In this document: in pieces, positions 50,090-60,000 of the stretch
How positions within the stretch are numbered: the stretch's first letter is position 1
How the letters are laid out: each line of letters begins with the position of its first letter
Origin: Chrysomallon squamiferum
Lineage: Eukaryota > Mollusca > Gastropoda > Neomphalida > Peltospiridae
DNA length: 60,000 nt
Reading direction: 5' to 3'
Assembly: GCA_012295275.1 (NCBI GenBank)
Contig: CM022667.1
Span: forward strand, 20,940,910-21,000,909
Translations under genes and position numbers: made by a program
Notes under the pieces: generated by a model
What the model saw: the letters and a program-made list of their open reading frames with translations, nothing else
Database searches by the model: none
Told to the model about the DNA's origin: nothing

Positions 50090-51007
50090 TAATATTTAAA
50101 GAAATAATTTGATTATTTTTGACATGATGGATCTTATTAAAGGCAAAAAACAGCTGAAATTATTTTTATTATAAAAATCACAAGGTTCCTTTGATTACCA
50201 TTCACATAATTGTCCATCAGAGATCAGCAGCCAGAAAAACTGAATGTGGAAAGAAAAACACTGTTGGTTAAGAGAAAGTGAAATACTGGACAAAATAGGT
50301 GTTCAGCATCATGATGCAGTCAATAATTTTCATGTCCAAGAATTTACTTTCAGTGAAATTAAACGTGCCACAAGACAGTGTATCTTGCATTTCCACAAAC
50401 TGTGCTAGAAAGACTCAAACATTTAAAAAAAATAAATAAATAAAAAAAATACAAATAAAAAAGTAAGATAATTTGTAATTTATTATCATTATTTTTTTAA
50501 ATTGATCTCTGCAAGAACAAGGGACAAACATTTGTTGCAAAAGTTCTTTTAAAATTTTTCCTGCAAATTATGTAGTGTTTGTATCATATATATATATATT
50601 CTCTTTACAGTTATGTAGGTTTCACTACACATTTTGTGACCCATATCAAGATACTGTTCTTATCACTTAAATCTCCAGTCATTAGTTCAAATAATAGTAA
50701 TATTAACCTAGATTTAACTTTATTCTGCATTTAAAAAAAAAAAAAATAATAATAATAATAATAAAAAAATAATAAAAATAAAAAAATAAAAAGAAATGTA
50801 CTATTCAGTGCATTTAATAGTTTATTAATTAGACCATCAAATATTAGCACGATTTCTAAAGATTTGTCCAGATTACAAATATCAATTTGTGATGATTAAT
50901 AATCAATAATTAATGTCTGGCTTCTCATCATGTTGCTGAACAAGGTTAGGAATTACATTAATTCAAACAGGTACGAATAATCATTTTGACTGAACTGCTG
51001 CATCCTA
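50087..51007. other. Intergenic, no supported gene
   Basis: AT-rich DNA between the CFAP90 promoter side and the large inverted repeat. It has A-rich and AAT runs near 50735-50790 and no credible open frame. Confidence 0.6.
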
Positions 51008-52696
51008 AAAACAAACAAATAAATAAGCGCTGTATTTAAAGTCACAAAAATTACTTTCAAAATACACCTCAGATGCTCTATAAAACGTATATCCTGAGGA
51101 TACTATATGGCTTTTGGACAAACAGAAGATTTCAAATCACTATCATACAATATAATAATTTGTATATAAATATATTCATTGCCAGTGACCCTAATATATA
51201 CATACACTGATTAAAGAAAAACACTCATGTATACAGACGGGTACAGAAATATACCTGATACAGACACAGAGAAACCCATTTTTAAATATATTAAAACATT
51301 TATAGGTATACGACTCAGAGGGCTAGGGGGCAACTGCAGGGCACGTCCAAAGGATTGCTGGCGCCTAGGCAAACTCAGCTGTAACGCATCTTCTGACTGA
51401 AAAAATTTCCTTTGTCAATTGTTTTTTGTAGTTTGATCACCGTAACAGAAATAACTGATAACCAGATTCTCGAAAATTTAACTCGTCAAGGAATTTTCAC
51501 ATTTTAGTTTTATATTTCATCATCTTATTTATTGTTTTTCCTTTTTGTTTGGAAAATACCAAACTCACGAGAAGGCGCCCACTAGCACATGGTGCCAGGG
51601 ACTTTTATCAGAGTTGTCGATACTTTCAGACGGCCTGGACAAACAAAACGTAGTACAAAAATCTGTAATTTTGTAGACATAAATATTCAGTCTGTCTACT
51701 GCCCTGGCTTGTTCATATTTATTTATTTATTTATTGGTCCGAAAATGGCAACGTTCTAGCATTTCTAACATGAAAAAAGACCTTCTTTGTTAATGTATTT
51801 GTGAGTGTATGTGTGTCTATATATATATATAAATAAAAAAATAAAAAAACTTTCTAAACACTTACCTCTGTCAATAGAAATACAAGGCTCAGTTCTAGCT
51901 TTAGGGTTAGCGTTAGAATCATTTTAGGGTTGCGGGTATGGTCAGGGTTTGGGTTAGTTAGGATTAGGCTTATTTACGGTTAGGGTTAGGCTCAGAGTTA
52001 GGATTAGCGGTAGGGTTAGGGTTAAAAACAAACAAAAAAATAAAATAATAATATTCTTTATTTCTGTCGAAACAAATAATTTAGTCTTATCGCTTCGATA
52101 TCGTATGTTTCTTTTACTTGTTATGCAACGAAGTGCTTTTAAACAATTTACTTTTGAATTAATGTCGTCTGCGTTCCGGCAATGACGAATGTTCTACGCA
52201 AAACGTCCTCCAAAATGTCCACAATACTCGTTGGCACCTAGTTTATATCATCATCACCATACTTAATAAATAAAATAAATAAATAAATTAGTGTCCATGT
52301 TGGAGACGTAAGAATTTCCTATTTTTAAAACATATTCTCCATTATCAAAAACTTGATATGAAAAGGTAATTTCTTTCTTATTTATTTTTATTTACAAGTA
52401 TTAACTTATTTGATTTCATACATTTACCTCTACTGAATCCTTCGTCGTTTTATCATGAGCTAAAATATAAAAAGAGTTAATTTTAAACATTCTATTTTTC
52501 AACCATTGCATTCAGGCATGACAAATGTTCTACGTTAAATGCCCCTCTAAATCTTGGACACCTAGCTTACATCATCTTTCATAAATAAATAAATACCATT
52601 TTAGAGACGTAAGAATTTACTATTTTAAAAACATGTTCTCCCATTACGAAACCAATATGAAAAGGTATTTTGTTTTACATTTAATTTATTTAGCAG

Positions 52697-52727
<31 letters not shown>

Positions 52728-52942
52728 TCTGTTGATTTATTTATTTATTTATTTTTTTATTATTAATGTTATATTATGACTAAACCAAAATCAAAACATA
52801 TAGTTTACTTAGGTAAGACTTTTTTTATTTATTTTTTTATTTTTTATTTATTTTTTATTTTTTTGAAAGTTCCAAATATTTTTCTACTTTCAGTATTTTT
52901 ATATATATTTATATATTGAATCTTTCGTCGTTTTACCAGCCA
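51008..52942 (+). repeat. Left arm of a ~5.2 kb inverted repeat
   Basis: Pairs in reverse complement with about 54128-56200. Clear anchors are GGGCACGTCCAAAGGATTGC (about 51340) with its complement near 55843, the TTGGTCCGAAAATGGCAACG segment (about 51734) with 55474, ACGAAGTGCTTTTAAAC (about 52128) with 55145, and GAATCTTTCGTCGTTTTACC (about 52918) with 54130. Within this arm about 300 bp is also tandemly duplicated (52180-52400 resembles 52505-52690). Identity is roughly 80-90% by eye, so the duplication is not recent. Confidence 0.88.
51895..52022 (+). repeat. Degenerate telomere-like TTAGGG tract
   Basis: A run of GGTTAGGGTTA-type units with many variants (TTAGCG, TTAGGC, TTTAGGG). It sits inside the left arm of the large inverted repeat. 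Confidence 0.75.
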
Positions 52943-54127
52943 TTGTTAATGTTTAAATTCTGTGGAGGTTTACAGTCTGTCTGTCTGTCTGTATATTTGT
53001 TTGTTGTTGTTGTGGGATGGACAAAGTTATCTCCCTTCACCCGTTCGCAGTTTAAATCCGAGAGCCATAGGCTAATACTGAAACTGATGGAACTAATTAT
53101 GAATGTCAGTGCTCTGATTAAAGTTAAGAAATCTTTTTAAAATAGTCTCATGGTGGTACTGGTACTAGTAATGGTAAATTGTTCTTAAAACAATCACATA
53201 AATTCCTAATTTTAATATTTAAAAGGGAGAATGATCAGAGAACGCAGTATATAACAAACGTTATTAATAGCTGACATATGAATAGAAATCGGTAATCATG
53301 CAGTTTAAATGTACGCCTTGTCGACATTGACTGGTTTGACCATAGACATGCAGTGTTTCGCAGCAACAGAGTTATAAATCATTATTATTATATTTAGTGA
53401 AACCTCTGTAGAACCTAAACTGCAAGGTTACCTGTAAATGTATTACACATAATTATACTGAATTTTGACGTGTTATAAAATGCATAAGTAAATACATAAA
53501 TTACACGGAAAATCTTAATTGATTCCATAATATTCTTTCATTTTCCTCTTTCGAGAGAAAAGAGATTTTTTAAAGAAATTTAAAGCAAGAAATGGTTGTC
53601 ATAGATATGACGTCACATAATTAATTTATTTTTAATTCTTATTTGGACATTACATTCGGTTCCAATCGGGAGCAGTCGGCAAAAAGACGTAAAAGAGAAA
53701 CATTTCATCTATTATAACGTAGTAGTTACATAGCGCGTTTTCAGAAATGTGAATAAAACATCAGGCTTAAAAATTACTGTAAAATACTCCGTGGTATTTC
53801 TTTTTTATTTATTTATCTTTATTATTGTAGTCATTATTTTATTTTATTTTTAAAGCATTTTTATAATTTCTTAAATGTAGATTGTGAATAACAGCAGCGT
53901 ATCTGAACGAAATAATTGTAACATTTCATTGCTGACATCACAAGGCTGCTTTTACTGAATTAATACGGCTGTTTTATTATTTTTATTATTATAATTATTA
54001 TTTTTTTTTTTTTATTTTTACAACAATAACAAACAAACAAACAAACAAACAGACAGACATCATATGAGAATTTTAAAATTTACAAAGCCACTGTATATTT
54101 AGAATAAACCCTCTTAATATGTTAACT
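52943..54127. other. Spacer between the inverted-repeat arms
   Basis: About 1.2 kb with no supported gene. It has a (TCTG)n/(TG) patch near 52975 and (AAAC)n near 54030. The plus frame at 52916-53140 begins inside the arm and has no recognisable similarity. Confidence 0.55.
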
Positions 54128-54163
54128 CACTGGTAAAACGACGAAAGATTCAATATATAATTA

Positions 54164-54611
54164 CAGTGGTACATCGACTTATGAGTGCCCAACTTACGAG
54201 CAGTCGCTTGGTCGATTTTTGCTTCGAGTTGCAAGCCAAAATCCGAGTTATGAGCGAGATTCGGATACGCCGCCGCTAGTTGGCGTAACGAACAACACAA
54301 CATCCGGCCAGCATCCCGCGTCTCACTTGTTTACTTCACGTGGTAACCTCGCCGCGGAACCATCTCAGATGTGTTCGCGTTTTGTGCAGTATTTTGCCAA
54401 ATTTCTTTTTATTGACCATGGTTCGTAAGAAAGTGAGTGCAAAAGGACAGTGCTGAGAAGAAGGGGATGATGTCCATTGAATTAAAGCATCAAATCATAG
54501 AAAAACATGGAACGGATTAATGATATTTCAATTAATTTCAGTTGGGAAAACTGATTTTATATATGAGCTCGGTCACGAAACGAATTAAATTCGTAAGTCA
54601 CGGTACCACTG
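54164..54611 (+). mobile_element. Short non-autonomous Tigger/pogo-type element (448 bp)
   Basis: The terminal inverted repeats begin CAGTGGTAC and end GTACCACTG, and the element is flanked by TA on both sides, the target duplication typical of Tc1/mariner/pogo elements. Internally it retains the start of a transposase frame (ATGGTTCGTAAGAAAGTGAG at 54418), which breaks at TGA within about 12 codons. It then jumps to the 3' terminal region, so nearly the whole transposase is deleted. It shares its ends with the copy at 22134-22911, but the deletion junction is different. Confidence 0.88.
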
Positions 54612-55219
54612 TATATATAAAATAACTACAAGTCGAAAAAGTTTATAAATAAATAAATAAATAATTAAATAATTTTTTTTTAAACTTAAAAGGAACAAAA
54701 AAAAAACAACAAAAAAAAAAAAAAAAATACGTAAGTAGACGACAAATTTTGATTTCTCCGAAACATATTTTTAGATCAAATCTGATAATGAATTTTGGTA
54801 TTACCATAAAAAATAAATTAAAATAAAATAAAAAATCAACCCATTAATAATAAAAATATATATAAATAAATGAACAGTGAAATAGATGAATGAATAATTA
54901 AACAAACAAAATAGCTAAATAAATTAAATGTAAAACAAATTACGTTTTCATAATGCGAGAATGTGTTATAAAAATAGGAAATTCTTACGTCTCTAACATT
55001 TTTATTTATTTATTTATTTATTTATTAAGTAGTATTATTATGATGATGATGGTGATGAAGATGATGTAAGCGGTAAAAGACCTGGAGGACTTTTTACGTA
55101 GAACATTCATCATGGCCGAACGCAGATGACATTAATTGGAAAAGCACTTCGTTGTATATGACAAGTAGAAGAAACATACGATATCGAAGTGATCAGACTA
55201 TATTATTTTTTTTTTTTTA

Positions 55220-55310
55220 ACCTTATACACTGACCCTAACTAACCTTAACTCCAAACCCTAACCATAACCGCAACCCAATAAACTGACCCTAACGCAGAC
55301 TCTTGTATTT
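55220..55310 (-). repeat. Degenerate telomere-like CCCTAA tract
   Basis: ACCCTAACTAACC, AAACCCTAACC and GACCCTAACG blocks. Reverse-complement counterpart of 51895-52022 in the other arm. Confidence 0.72.
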
Positions 55311-56489
55311 CTATTGTAAGTGTTAAGAAAAGTTTATTTTAATGGCGCCACATTGGGAGGAAAGGAAAAGTGTGCCATTCGCCAGTTGATTATCTGGAAC
55401 AAGCTTTATAGATTGGAATTGAGTTGTATATAAATATGTGTATGTGTTAGAAATGCTGGAACGTTCGGAACTCTTGCCATTTTCGGACCAATAAATAAAT
55501 ATGAACAAACCATGGCAATAGACAGACGGAATATTTATGTCCATAAAATTACAGATTTTTGTCCAGTTTGGGATGACAGTATGAAAGCATCGGTAGCTCT
55601 AGTAGACGTCTATGGCACCTACTCGTATGTTGAAGGCATTTTCCAAACAAAATGGAAAAATAATAAATAAGATGATGAAATTATAAAACTAAAATATGAA
55701 TTTTCCTTGACCAGATTTAAAGTTTCGAGAATCTGGTTATCGGCCATTTCTGTTATGGTGATTAAACTACAAAAAACAATTGACAAAGGAAATTTTTTCA
55801 GTCAGAAGATGCATTACAGCTGAGTTTGCCTAGGCACCTGCAATCCTTTGGACGTGCCCTGCAGTTGCCCCCTAGCCCTCTGAGTCGTATACCTATAAAT
55901 GTTTTAATATATTTAAAAACAGGTTTCTTTGTGTCTGTAATCAAGTATGTTTCTGTACCTGTCTCTATACTAATTTTCTTTATTCAGTGTATGTTTGCCT
56001 ATATATATAATTATGGTCACTGGCAATAAATATATTTATGTACAAATTATTATATCGCATGATACTGATTTGAAACATTCGTTTTTCCAAAAGCCATTTA
56101 GTACCCTCAGTATACTACATTTTGCAGGGCATTTGAGGCGTATTTTCAAAATAATTTTTGTGAATGAAAACTGTGATTATTTATTTGTTTGTTTTTAAGC
56201 ATTGACAACAACAAACAAATAAATAAATAAATATTAATATTAGATACTTAATTTACACAAATCACCTGAATTGCAAAATAAAATATAGGAGATATATTGA
56301 AGTACGTCTGATATTTTAATAATTATATGCCACTTCTGAATCTGGAAACCGAAATTCAACACATTCCTCAACGAAATTATCATCCCTTCATTGCTCTCAA
56401 TTCTCCAGCCCTTAACAGATTATATTTCTTTCGTATTCACCATTACTTTATGCCAAATTTTACATCTTAGGCACAATTAACTTTATTCT

Positions 56490-57240
56490 TACAGTGTTAT
56501 TTATATTGGGATGCTAAAAATGAAGATGGTAAGCAGTTCTTATATAATGAACTTGCTATAAAACATCCAGTAAAAGGTAAAATGAGCATCCCTGTTGCAG
56601 CTATGTTTAGTGAAAATGAAGCACTGCTGACAGTGTTAGATTTGATTTGTAATAGCAGACATGAAAGAAAAAATAAATTTGATTATAACAATATTTCCTG
56701 CTCTAACTGATAAGTGGTGAATCAATGGTTTTTGTCTTGGATCACGGAATATCAGCAAGACTGTTTTTTCACGTCAAAAGGAAAAAAAAGAAACTTTTCA
56801 TATATGCTCTAGCCGTTTCATGAATAAAATGAAAAACTTTTGCCAAAAAATGTAAGCAAAAAAGAAACAACTGCAGAATATTTCTTTATATGGTAAGTCT
56901 GCTGATGAACAGTAATAACATCAAAGAAGTAAGATAATTGCTACATATTTTTGTGGTTTTGTCCTCCAGTCATGCTAATTCCTATAAAGCACACTTCATA
57001 GATATTAGTCATTCATAAAATCAATTCTTTTGAAACATATATTTCAGAAGACTTTTCTGATTTTGATGATAATTTTGAACAAGTAGACATGAAAATGTTG
57101 CAACCTGGTTACTATACAGATGAAAAATTTCTTAAGCTGAAGACTCTTTTGATTCATCATTCTGAAATTATCTTGAAAATGTTAAGAAAACCTGCTTGCC
57201 ATGTAGATTGGATGAAAATAGTAATATCAATCTATATTTT
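56490..57240 (+). pseudogene. Probable transposase-derived relic
   Basis: A plus-strand frame from about 56490 encodes CYLYWDAKNEDGKQFLYNEL, then KHPVKGKMSIPVAAMFSENE, and stops at TAA/TGA near 56710. The combination of a Lys-Gly-Lys-x-x-Ile-Pro-Val-Ala-x-Met motif and a later ETFHICSSRFMNK frame (about 56790) resembles MULE-like transposases common in invertebrate genomes. It is interrupted by several stops and a frameshift. The first piece is preceded by TTCTTACAG and contains GTAAGC, so a small exon of a real gene cannot be fully excluded. Confidence 0.4.
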
Positions 57241-58354
57241 TACAAAATATATCTTCAGTATTTAAAACAAAATTTTGCCATCATAGTCCAATATACTTTA
57301 GCATAATTCCCAGTAGTAAAAACTTTATTCATAAGCAGATGAAAACACACTAGCACAACTGAAAACAGGTTTAGAATTCTGAAATACAGTGAACTGCAAG
57401 GCAGAACCCAAAACAGACTGGATGAAAATAGCATAATCAAACCATTCCAGTACAAAAATTGGCAGCTGAAGATTGTAAGAAAGAGAAACAAATATTTAAG
57501 GAAGATAAAGAAACCAACTGGTAGAAAAATAAACATGACAGCAAAAGCTGTTTTAACTAAGTGTATTCCTAAGTATCTTCTTATTTTTACACAGATAAGA
57601 AACTGTCAAAAAATACTTGGTTATCTTAACCAAAAGACACACATACAAAAAAAAAAAATAATAATAATAAAAAAAAAAATAAATAAATAAATAAATGAAA
57701 TAAAGTTAGTACTTAAAGATTTATGAATCAAATTCTGGCAGATTTCATGCTGACATGGACTAGAATTTTGCACTATTTTTTTATTATTTTTTCTTGTTTT
57801 TCTTATTGTCTCTATTGATATACAAATATGAGTTCTTTTCATATAAACCTCTCAATTAAAGTTAGAAAAATGTAGCAAATAATTATTTATTTAACACTAT
57901 CATCTATACAACCTAATTTGTTGAAATAAACAGGTCTGTGGAATTAGCTACTTATTAGTATCAAAAGCATAATTTTACAATTTAATAAAGTACCCATTGA
58001 ATGGAATTATTGTTTTTCTGGAAGCTCATAATTAGATGCATTTTAAATAATCTGAAATTGCATTATACATCATACATTTTTCTCTACTAAATCACCAGTA
58101 TATATATTTTGTTTGTATTGTTGCTGTTTTTTTTGTTTTTAGGCAGTCTCACTCTTTTTAATTATTATTATTATTTTAAATCGTAATTATTCTCTAAATT
58201 TTAAAGATTTCCAATTTTTACTGAAAAGTTAACATGAAAAAAATTAAAGATTTTGAAATGTATTATGTTGTTTTTAAACTAATAACATTGCCTGACAGAC
58301 CCTCAACCGAACAATTAACAAGTCATACATTAATCAAACAAATTTAAAAAAAAA

Positions 58355-58435
58355 TCTCCACAGGCAAATTCGCTGTACATTTTAATTATTTTGAACAGCA
58401 TCTAGCTGCACATAAATGTAATTTTGCCTGTGGAG
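58355..58435. repeat. 81-bp foldback with 16-bp inverted ends
   Basis: TCTCCACAGGCAAATT at 58355-58370 pairs with AATTTTGCCTGTGGAGA at about 58419-58435, with one mismatch or bulge. It could form a small hairpin or be a miniature element. Confidence 0.75.
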
Positions 58436-59662
58436 AATTGATAGGCATCTTTATTTTGAATGACCCAAGCTTTCACATAGAAAATTTATGTTTTTACAGA
58501 AAATATGAATTATGAATGGTTGTATTAATTTAATTAATTAATGTCCCCTTTTATCAACATTTACCAGAAAAAATTACCAAAGAAATAAATGTCATGTGTT
58601 TATTTACTTGTTAGATACAATATCCAAATGGATTAAAAATTTTAATGTGTTTGATTCTTTTTGTTGCGGAGCTTATGTAAAAGCATCTGAGCCCATTAAA
58701 CAAACATCTGAAATAAAACAAACTCTTTGATTAAAAGTAGGTCCTTACATTAAAAACCATTTTGAAAAAATTGTATGAACAAATAAGAGTTGATTTAATC
58801 CATAGTTCAATTAAAATGAATAAAATTTCAGTTACAAGCTTTTCTTTCAAGACAATATACTAAACAAGACATGATGTAATTCCTACAATTCCTAATCGAG
58901 CACATTTTTTATTTAAAATTTTACATAATTGTTCCTGGGATATACAAGGTGTGTAATTTCAATTAGTAAGTCATACATTAATCACAAATTACTGTTTGAC
59001 TTTTGAGTTTCTTTTGTTAACATAATCTTCTGAATTATCCAGGTTTCCATGCACATGATATATTTATGTTTCTGTAGAAAACAAAAATTCACTGGATTAT
59101 TAATATTTTCCTTCAGTTAATAATGAATCTCTTAATGTCAGAACTTCCATTATACTTCATGAATAAATCAAATAAAGTAACAGAAACTTTATCTTTTTGG
59201 GTTATTTGTTTTTCATCTGTTCCTATAATGTATATTTTCCATTATGTTATTACTAACCGTTATTCTAATGTAAATAAGAAAATGAAGTCCTAAAACCTTT
59301 TAATTCTTTTTAAGGTAAATGATAAAAACAAACCTTCATTATATTTCTACATGAAATAGTTTTTAACCCCCCCCACCAACAAAACACTGTTATTAATATA
59401 TTTCTTTTAACAAAAGGGACCATAGGTTAAAGAAATAATAATACACTGACACATTTTCACAAAGTTACATTGTGAAAGCGACTTTTCTAAACTGAAAAAT
59501 ATTTTTTTAAATCAATGTTTTATGCATTCCATCCAATTTGATGGACTTAGCATTTATTTCCATTCACTTTCACAAACTTGTATTGTTCAGAATATGGAAA
59601 CAACACTGAAATATCACAGATGGCACCACTTTACATCTATATAAACAAACTGTAGTTGTCAT

Positions 59663-59846
59663 TCAGGTCAAGAGAAGTGACTGTGCAGCCATGATCAACA
59701 TTTTAACATTTCGTGTAATTCTATCATTTGGATGCTGAGAGACAAATGACTTCAGTTTTTGGCACAAACTAGAAAGTACTCCAGTCATATGTTCCACCGT
59801 TACAGGGTTTGAGGGATCGAGATTCAAAACAGCTTCTTCAAGATAT
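59663..59846 (-). CDS. EDC4: EDC4 (Ge-1) terminal coding exon, gene continues beyond the window
   Basis: EDC4 is the large WD40/coiled-coil scaffold of the mRNA decapping complex in P-bodies, linking DCP2 to DCP1. Only its C-terminus is here: one split-codon base and then 60 residues beginning YLEEAVLNLDPSNPVTVEHM and ending MAAQSLLLT, with TGA at 59665-59663. The acceptor is TTTTTTTTCAG. The YLEEA(V)-x-LD-x-x-(D/N)P-(I/V)T-x-x-HM pattern followed by a VLSSLCQKLKSFV helix matches the conserved helical C-terminus of EDC4. The upstream exon may be a short one at about 59896-59929 (GTATGA donor, peptide KIIQDYYEKN), but its acceptor is weak. The upstream bulk of the gene is outside the window, so identification rests on this segment. 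Confidence 0.75.
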
Positions 59847-60000
59847 CTGAAAAAAAAATAATAATAATACAAAAAAATATGAACATGATCATACCTGTTC
59901 TTTTCATAGTAATCTTGAATAATCTTCACTAATTTCCCATTTTAATAAATATTATTCATATCAACAACAACAACAAACCACAGAGCACTTGAAGAAAAAT

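Larger units (their letters stand above)
54128..56200 (-). repeat. Right arm of the ~5.2 kb inverted repeat
   Basis: Reverse-complement partner of 51008-52942. It is interrupted at 54164-54611 by the Tigger-type element, and the opposite arm reads straight through the equivalent site near 52915. Apart from that it follows the left arm in order to about 56200. Confidence 0.88.
56201..59662. other. Intergenic or EDC4 3' flank; transposase relic and AT-rich DNA
   Basis: Contains the transposase-like relic (56490-57240), A/AAT and AAAT runs near 57640-57700, and a small foldback (58355-58435). The 16-bp direct repeat AGTCATACATTAATCA occurs at 58321 and 58969, and a run of C is at 59370. The part near 59662 may be the EDC4 3' UTR in minus sense. 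Confidence 0.45.

Noticed and set aside
54219-54428. 69-codon open frame
   Set aside because: Same transposon end read through; not a gene.
59896-59929. Possible 34-nt EDC4 micro-exon (KIIQDYYEKN) just upstream of the terminal exon
   Set aside because: The frame and GTATGA donor fit, but the acceptor (AAATTAG) has no pyrimidine tract. Kept only as a note under EDC4.

Overview
This is a 60 kb stretch of AT-rich, low-gene-density metazoan nuclear DNA. The protein-coding genes have spliceosomal introns with GT/AG borders. Simple-sequence repeats are abundant: (TA)n, (TG)n, (GA)n, (TTA)n and (ATTT)n. The encoded proteins are conserved animal ones, and their divergence points to an invertebrate. 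Degenerate TTAGGG-type repeats and the general texture would suit a lophotrochozoan such as a mollusc, but a chelicerate is not excluded, and I do not name a species. No bacterial-style operons, CRISPR arrays or viral genes were seen.

Layout. (1) 1-18000, minus strand: the 5' part of an unrecognised gene. Coding exon 1 is at 17887-18000 and a later exon at 1041-1256. The ~16.6 kb between them holds a CA microsatellite, a ~2.5 kb minisatellite of 40/41-bp units and a ~260-bp-arm inverted repeat. (2) 18001-31000: gene-poor DNA rich in microsatellites. It holds a degraded Tigger/pogo transposon copy at ~22134-22911 and a perfect 34-bp hairpin at 19438. (3) 31000-38487, minus strand: an intact, uninterrupted 783-codon TRIM71/LIN-41 gene. 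The transcript-sense flank downstream of its stop holds three let-7 seed matches and a miR-125/lin-4 seed match. (4) 40724-45475, plus strand: a five-exon FAXDC2-like fatty acid hydroxylase. Its second intron carries ~50 copies of a 45-bp minisatellite. (5) 46509-49447, minus strand: a complete three-exon CFAP90 (C5orf49) gene, convergent with FAXDC2. (6) 51008-56200: a large inverted repeat with ~2 kb arms, both carrying telomere-like motifs. A short Tigger-type element is inserted in the right arm. (7) 56490-57240: a probable transposase relic. (8) 59663-59846, minus strand: the terminal coding exon of an EDC4 (Ge-1) decapping-scaffold gene that continues past the window.

The genes look independent rather than functionally clustered. 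The clearest regulatory theme is TRIM71: it is the classical target of let-7 (and of lin-4/miR-125), and its 3' flank shows the expected seed matches. Most long open frames in the two minisatellites exist only because the repeat units lack stops. They are not annotated as genes.
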